DNA of 64,000 nt, from positions 15,008,109 to 15,072,108 of the forward strand of contig NC_088325.1 of NCBI RefSeq assembly GCF_910592395.1, read 5' to 3'. This DNA comes from Lineus longissimus. Its lineage: Eukaryota > Nemertea > Pilidiophora > Heteronemertea > Lineidae. Shown piece by piece: positions 48,836-59,878 of this stretch. Below the pieces are notes generated by a model. That model was given only the letters and a program-made list of their open reading frames with translations, made no database searches and was not told where the DNA came from. Numbering within the stretch: position 1 is the first letter of the stretch; the number at the start of each line of letters is the position of its first letter. The position numbers and the translations under genes were made by a program.

Positions 48836-49370
48836 GTTTCACGAATGTTTCCATCTGAGAGTGCTCGCTGTGACTTTTCCCTTTCCAATGAATGTCAGAA
48901 GGTTTACAAACGGTACCATCAGCATTTCTGTTCTTTAAAAGCTTTCCAACAAGTGGCCATGGTATGATACAAATGATACCATTAGAAAGTAGGTGTATGA
49001 ATGTTGCCACCAGAGCGTGCTGATCGAGAGATTTCAAGTGAACGGTCTCGTCAGTAGGTTTACATGTGTTACCATCAGAAGGTACTCAGTGAGACCGTTT
49101 GAGTGAAAGGTCATGTCAGACTTTGTCAATTGCCAGATTTTGACAATTCTGAAATTCAGGACAGCTTCTTTGTCTTAGACGTTCTCAGGATGAAGTGAGC
49201 ACATCAATTACAGGTTTTCATATGGTACCATCAGAAAGTACTCATTCAGACCGTTTGAGTGAATAGTCATGTCAGACTTTGTCAATTGCCAGATTTTTGA
49301 CAGTTCTGAAATTCAGGACAGCTTCTTTGTCTTAGAAGTTCTCAGGATGAAGTGAGCACATCAATTACAG
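48836..49370. repeat. Tandem array, 156-157 bp units
   Basis: Units start with GGTTT at 48900 (157 bp), 49057 (156 bp) and 49213 (to 49370). The last two are nearly identical, sharing GTCATGTCAGACTTTGTCAA and GACAGCTTCTTTGTCTTAGA. The first is much more diverged, and a partial unit (TTTCACGAATGTTTCCATC) precedes it from about 48836. The sub-motif ACCAT(C/T)AGAAAGTA also appears mid-unit near 48976, suggesting an older half-length unit. The age gradient points to one recent duplication of the right end. Confidence 0.92.
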
Positions 49371-52300
49371 CACTGAAATATTGGTCACCATGTAAAGATC
49401 TGCATCTAGCAGTAGTGGGCCTTTGGTACGACAACAGCGTGTATGGGATGAAAACAGAACATGTTCAATCAGATGAATCAGCAAACGTTCCATCGATCGT
49501 GCGTTTATCTTGCAATTACTTGGCGCCTCCTTCTCACCTCGTGCACGGTCCGATAGGTTACCACAACTTGACTTTTTTATCAGCTCTCTATCCACACCTT
49601 TCAGTGCACTATTAATAGGTTGATGATGGGAGAGATAATACGGCAGTACTTTCTGAACATCCTAAAAAACCTCCCTGGAACATAGCTAAGAGTAAATGAC
49701 CTGAAACCTTTCGTAATTGGCTCCAGAAACCGAAGTTTCTCACAAAAAGGTGGTTTCTCGGAGTCTTTAGTGGTTTGAGTGCTGACTGGGTTCATGTTCC
49801 TGAACCATGCCTATTAGAACACCAGAGATCCCCCACTGGCTATTGCCAATGCAATTGAAAATGGTAGCCAACCTGACCACCTGATTCAGATAGATGTTGC
49901 CAAGGTATGAAGGTATGATGAGGCTTTTTAAATGTTAGCATCTACGTCCTGTGCTAAGACATGGCCCTTATCTGTTCTGCTGCAACTTTACTCAAACCGA
50001 TTGTCTATGTGACGTCACTCAGCTTTTTTCACAAGCGTTCCTGGAAAAACTAAGAAGAATGTGTCGTCACAGGAAGATAAAGTTCTGAGAACTCCAATGT
50101 ACTGAACATGTACGCCGTGCGCTATCAAACTTACGAAGGAATGGACAGTAGAACGAGAATGTGACCATTTATCGAAAGCGCTGTCATGTTTTATTCAACG
50201 TATGACTCAGGATTTTCACATTCGATGATTTGTTGGGACTTGTTGCGGTCAAGCACCGTCCTGTATGTAACGTGAGACTAGCTCCCTGAATATTGGTTGG
50301 ACATAATTGACATCTCAAGGAGAATAATCTATGGGAATTGCTGCTGAAGCCGTGGATAGCTACATACATGTTGGCGGTGGCAGACCAAGGAGAGGCGCAG
50401 AGGGGCTGGATCTCCATCTCCCTTATTTGAAAGAATGTTTGAACGTGGTCATTATTCTAGGTGGAAATTGACCATTAAAACAGCTTGGTATCAATTCTCC
50501 ATCTGAAGCGCCCACTCTTCTTAAGATTGCTGATCCACTCATGGGTGGTATAAAGAACCAATTTTAAAGCCCTGTTTTCGACATGAGGTTGATGAGCGCT
50601 CGTTCCTTTTTCTTTACACTCAGATGAACTCATGACAAGTGTTATTGCTCTAAGAAATTGCCGGCAAAGATATAAGAGATAACACCAAAGAAGATATAAT
50701 TTCGTAATTCGTGATTTTATAGACTTTTGGATCGGAATAAGAAGAAAAGTTCATTAGCGATAAGCACCCAACAGTACCCCGGTTTCTTGCTTATTTATTG
50801 GGCAAATTGGCTCTCTTCAATGCTTCTTTCAGACAGTGTCTTCATGGTGATGATAAGGAGCATTAGATGCCATCATTAGGATGGACTCGTGTGTTCACCA
50901 AACAGGTCTGATCCGTTACCAGGTCATTATCAAGTTTTACGTTCCAAACCCCTTAAGGCTATGGCAATGTGTTGTGTGTAAAAAAACAACTGCGGTATAG
51001 TAGCTCCTGCAACTATGTTTTGCGAGAATATTCCCTTAACCTCTCGGAATGAAATCAGATTCAACCAATGGACCCCAACATTGAATTCTCTGACTCACTG
51101 AACTTCCTTCATCTTCGCGGTTCACGGATCGCAATAACGTACGAGTGGCCCCGTCGTCGGATGCCATCGCTCTGGCGTATCGGTTCAATCAGCGTTACGA
51201 CATCATCTGTTTGATGGAAGAGATGCTTATTCATTTAATTCCGAATGTAACACTTTGGAGACAAATAAACATCCAGGAAGCGCGGGGTGTGAGTCAACAA
51301 ATGATTGTTCAGACGAAGAGGTTGGGTAAGGTAATGAGCTGTACTTTAAGATGAGAACCTGATATGCCAATATTTGACAATGATATAAAGAGGCGCTGCT
51401 GTAGAACCTGTGTGCTTTGGGAATAAAATCACTGAATTGAAGTGTATACATTGATAGGAAATTGCATTCTCGTGTCAGATGCCAGAATTCGAAATTAAGA
51501 TGACTGCTTTGATGGAAGCCAGTTGGCGTTGTTGGGCCAAGTTATGTCTTGTCCAGCTAGCCCACTCTCGTACCAAGTATAGATTAGAGTCTTTGATCGA
51601 TACTTGGTCTTACCTTTCTCTCAACAAGCTCATAAAATGGCATAATGACCCTTTTCAACGTCTTGTTTAAGCTTGCTGCAACATCAGCTCAGCAACTTTA
51701 ATACTTAGACCAATCAGAATCCATTTTTAACTGCTTCTACACCTGACCACTGTCATATGCAAATGGGATAACGAAAAAAAGACCAGCGATATCGACAAAT
51801 ACCTTTGCGTGAAAGACTCCTCTTCATGATCAGGGTTGTGTGTTTCACCCTAAACACACCAAGTGTATTCATACTATTACTGTTGGTGATGCATTACAAT
51901 TTCTACTCGTAATCTTATGAGACACAGCATGTCCTTGCACGCCATCGTCGTGTGTATCCCACGTTAAACAGACCAAATTGACCTATGCTTTTACTTGTTG
52001 TAATGCATGACAGCTTCAACTCATAGCGACGGCGAAACTCCGTGTGTTTGCTCCCCTATCATCTCCATGGTCACCTGTTCAGTGAATCCCTTTAGGTTCG
52101 TGTTTCCATGGCAACCAGCGGTGGATATAATCAGGGATGGATGTCTCCATTTGTGTGAGCCCGATATGTGATGACAGCGATGTTTTTGCTAAGTACCAGA
52201 GAAGGTTTTCGCACTCACTTGTGATAACTGGGCCGTTTTTTGCACTGAGTGTTGCGATGATGATATCATAAGATGAATTTGATCCTAACTTGGGATAGTA

Positions 52301-53182
52301 GTTTGGTGTATAGAATCTCGATGTTACTGATGAATTGACATACGATTCGTCAGCAGAAGAACTGTAGTCACAGCAGCGTCCATACGTCCCGAGTACTTCT
52401 TGTCTCAATTCTTGTCTCATTCGACCACAGCAGGTTATCATAATCTGTTCAACGATCAATTTCTTCTAGTTTTCCACGAGTCCTGAAGCCATTCATTAGC
52501 TATTAGTTGAACGAACCATCCGAGAATTGATCATTGGAATTGACAAGCCGTGGTTGACGTGATCTGAATTCTGCCCGTAAAAACCCAATCGTGACCACGA
52601 AGCTTATGTGTCCAGTGGCTGTTGTGTTTGGTTTTTGCGATGATGCATACCAATGTAGTTATTTATGTCGCAAATGCTTGGTAAAATGATACTGGTATAA
52701 TGGGTTATTTTTTATAGAAATTGAAATTACCTACTTCATGACATTTAAGAGTTTGATGTTCTAGTAAGCAGAGAGTCCCTACCCTGTCTACCTTTTTAAC
52801 GTGATTGCATATCCGGAATCAGTTAGGTTTTTTTGTGATGATGGGGTGACGATGTATATTTAAAATGTTCTTTCTTATCTTTGCAGATTTTGATATGTGA
52901 TTAGATGCGTTGGAATATTCCTCTAACAAAAGGTATGTATGTTAGCAGTTTCGATAGCAGTAGCGCCATAGCCTGAGTGGGGCAAGGAGCAAATGCAAGA
53001 GTCATAAAAACATGTCTTTGGCTAATTATCAGACTGGGGGAAGTCAAAATGGGTGGTTGTCCTTCCGATCCCTTCCTTCACAAATCTATCTATCAAAGCT
53101 GTTATAAAATCAAATCAAATCATTTGGGATTTAAGGTATATCCACAAAAAAAAACGTGATCAAAGACACCAGAGAAACCAAT

Positions 53183-53183
<1 letters not shown>
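49371..53183. other. Non-coding stretch
   Basis: No gene is recognised. A minus-strand frame at 52459-52079 (126 codons, cysteine-rich start MIVEQIMITCCGRMRQEL) has no splice or start support. The plus-strand frames at 51145-51354 and 51479-51670 are adjacent but in unrelated phases. No tandem repeats were seen. Confidence 0.4.

Positions 53184-53213
<30 letters not shown>
53184..53213 (+). repeat. Poly-A tract (30 A)
   Basis: Thirty consecutive A, the longest homopolymer in the window, preceded by a patchy A-rich stretch (10 A near 53144). It could be the tail of a plus-strand retroposed copy. I could not find convincing target-site duplications or a recognisable parent upstream, so simple slippage is the alternative. 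Confidence 0.9.
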
Positions 53214-53215
<2 letters not shown>

Positions 53216-56071
53216 AGCTGCTGGCTATTACCAACACCAAACTCGGAGTCATACGGACATGAGCTTTGCGCTACTGTAGCAATCATATGCATCTCAAAAT
53301 GCTGAGTGGTAGGGCTGACATCGCACATAGCGCAATCCAAGTCAAAAGCACAGCAAGCAATTGCATCAGTATTGCGACACATACTTTGAGACAACAATAC
53401 AAAAAGGTCACAAGGGCAGCAAGGTTTCCAATATCAAAACTACTGCCCTAAGGGAGACAGGAACAGGAGACAAACCCCGGTATCACATTTCGAACTTGAA
53501 CCCACTTACTTGATAACATTTACAAAGGGCTATAAAACATAACTGAGTCATGAGAGTGCACTTTGATATAAATTGATGTAAAAGACAATTTTGCAATCCC
53601 TCCGGAGTAGATGATACCCTTGTGACATTGAAAGAGGATTCAGATAGAGTAACCCTTTGTTAATTGATGGAATGTTGACAGATTCTTATATTTTTGTCTC
53701 CTGACTGCTGACTTTTTTTCGTGCAAAATGACAATTGGAATATACATAACTAAGTTCTGTAATCCTTCAGGTAAACGTTGTTTATTCCTTCACGGTTTAC
53801 CATGGCAAGGCACTTCTTTTATTTGCAAGTATCAACTAGGTGTCTTGCCTCAATCAATGATTAATGGTAATCAAAATGTATCCCTATCAAAGAAATCATG
53901 ACCATGCTGGCAAAGGTTCAGAGGGTCGACAGTAATACCGCATTTGTCGCCCTGGAGACCCTAACATAACCGTCGTAGTGCATGATCACAACGGTGATCC
54001 GTGCCGCTTGGCAGAAATTCAATAGTATTAAATTTTAAATACGTGTTGGGTGATGCTTGATGGATTCCGAGCCTCAGGGAATATCAGCAATGCTGACATG
54101 TTCTGTTCCACTGTGGCTCTGACCGAGGTGCATGTACGTGTATGTGTAGAACTTCGTTGCTAATGCATAGCTACTTCTGTTCAGCTCGACCGACAACCAT
54201 ACACTGTCAAGTTTCATCAGGGAGTGGACGATTACTGTGTGTACTAATATACAGCACCATGGAAGAATTGTGTAGATAATTCAGCAACACTTGAGATGAG
54301 ATGGACTATATTTGTAGAGAGCAAGTAGATTGTAATACAGTTATCATAAAACAGGACATTCATCTCAAATATGGATGTTTACACTTATCCTCTCTGAATG
54401 AGTAAAGGCATTTTCTATTGGTTATGCTGCTGATTGAGCCAGAGACTTGGGGTTACGTTATTATTCAAGCTAAGTAAAATTGTCTACAAGAACAGCAGAT
54501 CATGATGCCTTAACCTTTCTCCAATGGACACAGTAGCTTACTCGGGATTAACCTTCAGGTATTAAGCCATGACTTGGCCTCAGTCCTTTGTTTTAACCCG
54601 CTCAGCATTTAGACCCAAATCACTTAATGGTCTGTTGAGTTGATCCTGCCATGGATCTAGAATATGTCACGTGGACATGATCCTCTTATCTTAAATACAT
54701 GTAAAACTAGCTGACACAATCGCCCTTTTGTCATGATAATTCTACCTTAAAGCCCTATTGAATCCCTATAAACACATTGGGGCAACGACAGTAGGCCTAA
54801 ACAGTTGCCAAAGGCAGCCACCAAGGGCTTCATCAAAGGTCGCTTTTTCTATCGTTTTACTTTATCCCTACGCTGTAGCCTTGAAATAGGGCCATCTTAG
54901 GATGCAGTTAGAATACCATGAAACTTTATAGAGCTCATAGACACTAAAGAGATTGCGAAGTCCGTTTAATGAGCTCTAGGGCTGCCGAAGGTGGGGATTT
55001 GAATCAATGAGGTGTGATGACAGAAGCTACCTATGCTAGGATTGTGATTTCCCATTAAGGGTTAAGAGCCTTATCATGGGATACAGAACAGTTGGATAAT
55101 CACCCCAATGGCTTGCAGAAAAAGGGACACGCTGTACAGATTATCCTTAGAGGGGACACTTCAGCGGATTTTAGTGCTGTTGGCAGGAGCAAGATTAAGG
55201 TTCTTGGGCCCTCTTCAGTAGAACTCTGTTCTGGTTCATCCGTTACTGATGTCCTCTTTGAACACTGTTCCACATAGCTGACCTCTATGTACATGAATAT
55301 GTACACCAGGTATACAGCTGATCAAAGCAAACATAGGTTGGAATAGCTAGTGCAATCGCGCCAAGGCAAACTTGACAAAGAAAGTCTGTACATAAGTGTA
55401 CAATCGCGAAGGAAATTCATTATGATTATCAACATGTTCAGTTAAAATTGACTGAACTGATTAACTTGAGGGTGTAGGTGGTAGATAGGAACCTATTGTA
55501 TAAGTGTATTTTGAGGCGCGTTTCTGATGCATTAAGGATTAGCAGCTTGAATTCGTCTTGTACCCTTCTGTGTTTGCTGATCATCTCACTACCATTACCA
55601 AATGAACTTCGCAGTAGCAGGAGCTACCACTTCTGACTTTTCCATCCGAAGGATGTTTTTGCCAACAAAATATTACTGTTAATGAGTAAATTTCTTGTTA
55701 ATTGCCTTTATTTCGTCGTATCAACAATGGTTAATGATAATAAGAGTTGACGAGCAATTAGTGTTATTAGCATTGTTCTCTTAGATAACAATTCATTTTA
55801 CCGTATGCTGGTTTATTGCAATATAATGATTTACGACATTCTCTGAGATCGGTGTGCTATGGATAAGGGACATTAATTAATCTGATGTATCTTTGAGTAT
55901 CTGCTGGTGTGGCTGTGGTTCTGTAACGAAATGGTTAAAGCTGTCATGTGTGCACAAATCTCCAGCGGCTAAGTTGGAAATCACAAACGCCTTCTCTCGC
56001 ACAGCTACAGTGGGTTGACCTCGGACGACAGCGGTCACTAGATTGGGTTTTGAATACACGACCTTAGTATT
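53214..56071. other. Non-coding stretch
   Basis: No gene is recognised. A plus-strand frame at 55092-55277 (NHPNGLQKKGHAVQIILRGD onward) is locally richer in GC than its surroundings and reads well. It lacks a convincing acceptor and is opposed by an equally long minus-strand frame. A second GTAGGCCTA word lies near 54791. Confidence 0.35.
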
Positions 56072-56113
56072 AAGAATCAGACACTACGCACCAAGAATCA
56101 GACACTACGCACC
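56072..56113. repeat. Exact 21-bp tandem duplication
   Basis: AAGAATCAGACACTACGCAC followed by C is repeated without change at 56072-56092 and 56093-56113. The absence of mutations marks it as recent compared with the other tandem repeats here. Confidence 0.97.
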
Positions 56114-56424
56114 ACCATCACATTAGATCCACTCTATCCCGAACGTGGCAGCACCGGTCCAAATCAATACCCAGATTCAACTTACATGCATCGAGACTCC
56201 ACACAGCTCGTCATGCAAATTCCAGATTTCCCATCCAACCAGTCGAGGAGATGCTGAATGAGTAGAGAGGGGAACTGGTTTAAACGGATTTTGGATTAGC
56301 TGTGAATAAGAAACGCTTCCATGCCCTGGGCCAGAAGGATTTAGCAGTTATTTCTTGAGATTTTTGTTTGCTCACAGAATCTCTGAGGTTTCATTAGTGG
56401 AGTATTTACGACTAGACCTTGTAG

Positions 56425-56506
56425 ATTTCATTGGTTCATCATCTTGTGTATGCTTTGGATAGTGCATTCTCTATTGGATATACCGTTCTCACCAGAGAAG
56501 AAATAG
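56425..56506 (+). CDS. Possible internal exon, unknown protein
   Basis: GACTAGACCTTGTAG precedes 27 open codons (beginning ISLVHHLVYALDSAFSIGYT, ending VLTREEI) plus one base, closing at ATAG|GTAAGG, a strong donor. The in-frame TAG just upstream is the acceptor itself, so the open stretch coincides exactly with the predicted exon, which is better support than most candidates here. The peptide would be a helix with alternating hydrophobic residues. The acceptor tract is short. A phase-1 partner downstream on the plus strand was not identified. Confidence 0.24.
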
Positions 56507-56701
56507 GTAAGGGATAGCTTTGTGGTTCTCAACCTATTTTTGGCTTAATTATTTTCACCGAATGTTCTAAGGGAGACTGACTATACACTATTTAGATGGA
56601 TACCAAGAAGGATAGCTAATTCCATTAGCGGTAAACTAAATATCGCGTTTGTTGCCGTAATTTGATGGTCAAAATGTATTTGAGTTGAAAATTTTGCACT
56701 A

Positions 56702-56756
56702 CTATTCGCATTCGCAAAAATAAACTCTCGTGAAACTTTCACGATTTACAATGTTG
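56702..56756 (-). repeat. CGTGAAA-family repeat, reversed copy
   Basis: On the minus strand it reads ATTGTAAATCGTGAAAGTTT then CACGAGAGTTTATTTTTGCG, matching the family core seen near 16303 and 37378. The inner CGTGAAACTTTCACG is itself a near-perfect palindrome, which explains why the family can be read in both directions. Confidence 0.55.
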
Positions 56757-57146
56757 CTCCTGTTTTGCGGTAGGATGATCATTTTAGTAAGATCACTGAA
56801 TTGGACAGAATCCCAATTAAAAAAGTGACCCTATTGGTATGAGAACTCCCCCCAAAACAATATTGTAGCCAATACTAATGACCCACCGTTTGCTCATTAT
56901 TTGACGGAAACTGCTCGTAACCGCAGGGCACTCCTTTCCGTGCTCAAGGAACACTGCAAAAACATTACTGGATATCCTGCCTCTTTCTTATGGAGAAACT
57001 CGAATGGCCAAACATGTTTTTATCAACGGTTTATATAGCCTTGTTATTGTATTATTGGATAAGGGAGGGGGGCATCTCGAAGTATTATGGTAACCGGATG
57101 AGGGAAGTTGGCTTTGTTTTTTGGGAGTTGAATGGTTGGGGCGGGC

Positions 57147-57157
57147 GGGGGGGGGGG
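57147..57157. repeat. Poly-G tract in G-rich patch
   Basis: Eleven G preceded by GGTTGGGGCGGGC make four or more G-runs within 25 bp, a possible quadruplex-forming patch. A complementary run of nine C lies 190 bp away at 57344-57352. Confidence 0.9.
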
Positions 57158-57352
57158 AGCGTTTGATACTCTGTTAGTCTGCAATTGATTTAAACAGAGC
57201 AGAGGAGTAGCATGCTTTCAGTGTCATCAAATTGCCAGTCGCTAGTGTAGTTCATGCGTGCAAATATACAGGGTTCGTTAGTCCAGTTGAATTGGTAGAG
57301 ACATTATAAGACCTACACCATGGATACTTGGCTATTTTCATAACCCCCCCCC

Positions 57353-59156
57353 GGCTCTTATTTCCAATTTCAAACAGGAGGTGGTATCAGTAACCCTGTC
57401 CGTCTGCACCAGACATCAGCCTCAGCAGCGGGTGGTTAACCTATTGTGGGGCTTTTTTGCGCGTTGGCCTATGTTGAAGGAAGCACACACAGAATGATTT
57501 TGCTCTGAAGAAATCAAAAGTATCGAAAACGCCCACAGGGACTACTCGAAGGTCGGTAGGAATTCAACCTTTTCGTGGCACCAGTCAGGAACAGGGGGCG
57601 CCTGGAATTCAGAAACGATTTGAAAAACCCAGTCTAACGACTTCTAAAGGTCACTGTCAGCAATGAAATCAGCTATGCAGGCTACCCAACACGCCAACTT
57701 TACTTATCACGAAGAAAGACGCTGAAGAGAGACTGCCGACTATTAGTCTAGCTTGCTTACATAATTACATAATTGGGTTGCCATGACATGATCTTTCCAT
57801 CACCACCTAAAAAAGTGGCGTGGTGTGCCTTCCTCAGAGGTGTCAACGGAATTGCGATGAAAAAGCCGCCATCCTGTTGACTCACTGCCGGTGTCACACT
57901 AAAGTATGTCCCCATTAATTTGCCCGAATTGCGAGAAACAGCGAAAAAACAGTGACAAAGCAGAGCTTTTTGAAAGAGTCTCGTGCTCATCATTTTCTTT
58001 CGAGAGTAAGTCTTTCAAAATGCTGGTTTCAGTTGATTTATTCGTGGTGTTAGGTGTAAAGGGTGTGAGTCAAGAGGTGTAGAAAATAATGAGGAACACC
58101 TCACAAAAACATGTTGGTTTTACATCAAATATGATTCTTTTTGATAACTTCTGTAGCTACAAAGAAGTAATGAGCGAAACCGCTGACTTTCTGAAGAAGA
58201 AAAACTGTAGGCGAGTTTTATCAGGAATTACAACTGGGGCATACTTTTGTTTTATCATTTTGACAGCCTTGTTACAGTAAATTTTCGCTCTTCACTTAAA
58301 CGTGTGACTCTGCCATCGTTTCTAAACACTGTTCCTGTAGGTTCAGAGAGGTCGAGTCAAACACTAATCCTGCTGGCTGGGACCTGGGGCATGTCTTGAC
58401 TGATTGGCCCATAACTGACATCCAGCTGAACGCTAGAATACTTCAGAAAGTGATTTAGTTGACAAATACAGTATCTCTCTCATGAGATGACACGTCTGTG
58501 TGAAAACCCATAGCCTCAATCTCAGCTACTGCATTTTATTTCGCCGAAAATAAACAGAACAGTAATTATCTCATAACATATGTGGCACTGTTTGCCTATT
58601 AAGAAGTGATACCTCTGCTAGTTCGGTCCTGGCCTACTTTCCCAGGCCTGTGTGGTCTATCATACCATAGAGTACAACCTCAACTAGGGTTATCAAACCT
58701 GATGTTGACACTGAGTTCACCTTGGTTTACCAGAAAATAATGTATGTTCATCTATTTTATCTGTATAATAGTGCATAGAGAATTAGTTCAACTTGAGATG
58801 AAAGAGACTTTTGATAGGCCAGCTCTGTCATCAACTTGCATTCATTCAACTATTTCTTTCGTAGTTATTTTTAGATGTTGCAATTACTTCTTCGTCTTAT
58901 CATACTGCTGTCGTTGAATGATACAAAAATGTCCATGTTTTCACTTTAATATCCAATACATATATTGCTTACCTGTCAAATTAATATTCTCCTTATGCTG
59001 AGCAAATACATTGCCTAATATGCATAGCAATTCTGTTGGAGGCCAGGCACTCAAAATATCACAAAACTGTCATAACAAAATCAAACATTCATTATGTTTT
59101 GTCTCATTTCAAAACTCGTATGGACTGACATGACTGAATCCAAAGATGAATGCTGC
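57353..59156. other. Non-coding stretch
   Basis: No gene is recognised. A minus-strand frame at 57993-57757 (containing MGTYFSVTPAVSQQDGGFFI) and a plus-strand frame at 58089-58280 read like protein. The latter has an acceptor-like TTGATAACTTCTGTAG at 58157, continues SETADFLKKKNCRRVLSG, and ends in a hydrophobic FCFIILTALLQ. Neither has a partner exon. Confidence 0.35.
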
Positions 59157-59370
59157 CAAAAAAATTTCAAGTCGAAATATTTTTTTCACTTGTTTTTTTC
59201 TGCTCAAAATGAAGAAACACCATCAGTCCCAAAAAATATTGACTTTGAAAATTTTTCAGAATTTTGAACTTATATGAAAAAATTCAACTCTGAAGGATGA
59301 AAAAATTTCTGAGTCCAGATATTTTTTCCACTTGTTTTTTTTCTGCTCAAAATGAAGAAACATCGGTCCC
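59157..59370. repeat. Duplicated AT-rich block, about 72 bp, 141 bp apart
   Basis: 59157-59230 and 59299-59370 share AAAAAATTTC, then (T/C)CACTTGTTTTTTT, then TCTGCTCAAAATGAAGAAAC and a closing GGTCCC or AGTCCC. The 68 bp between them is also A/T-rich with TTTGAAAATTTTTC. The arrangement is a tandem duplication with unit about 141 bp, of which half is well preserved. Confidence 0.88.
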
Positions 59371-59625
59371 ATGAGTGGTCATGTTACTGGGGTTCCACTG
59401 TATTTAGATACGGCAGTCAATGTGATCTAAGCATACATACTTTGAAATGTAAATTATAGGCCTAATGACCTTTGCCCTTCGGCCTCGACAATATTTCCAA
59501 CACTATCACAACCTTTGTTCCCTGAATTGGCGATCGATGGCTTCCGCCGCAACCTTCATCAACAGGCATTATGATTAATAGAGGCGAATTATTTCTCCGG
59601 TTTGGAAGTCACATTACTCCATTAG

Positions 59626-59670
59626 GAGATTGTTATGTGTAATGAGAGTTATTATTCTGTTTTTGTCACC
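59626..59670 (+). CDS. Possible small exon before terminal exon
   Basis: CACATTACTCCATTAG precedes 15 open codons (EIVMCNESYYSVFVT) closing at a CACC|GTAAGT donor. It is phase 0 at both ends and so compatible with the segment at 59711. The intron would be only 40 bp, near the lower limit for animals, which argues against it. Confidence 0.14.
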
Positions 59671-59710
59671 GTAAGTTGACGTGTTTTTGTGTTGTGTTCG
59701 TTTGAAACAG

Positions 59711-59878
59711 TATGTAGAATGCAATGATATTCACTCTGGTCAGTGTCATTATTCATATATCACCCATGTGCTGGTTGGATTTATCCCAGAATCCAGCTAT
59801 AAAACTGTCCACGCAAAAAAGAAAGTGGCAGAGGAAGTAGAAATCAGACAAAAATACAGTGTGCTGTGTGGTCTGTAG
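59711..59878 (+). CDS. Possible terminal exon, unknown protein
   Basis: A T-rich tract (GTTTTTGTGTTGTGTTCG) leading to AAACAG at 59710 precedes 55 codons to TAG. The peptide runs YVECNDIHSGQCHYSYITHV, LVGFIPESSYKTV, then a basic-acidic stretch KKKVAEEVEIRQKYS. The frame is also open through the tract to 59681. No AATAAA follows within 100 bp. The peptide looks more protein-like than its neighbours, but I recognise no family. Confidence 0.2.
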   Translation, partial: YVECNDIHSGQCHYSYITHVLVGFIPESSYKTVHAKKKVAEEVEIRQKYSVLCGL

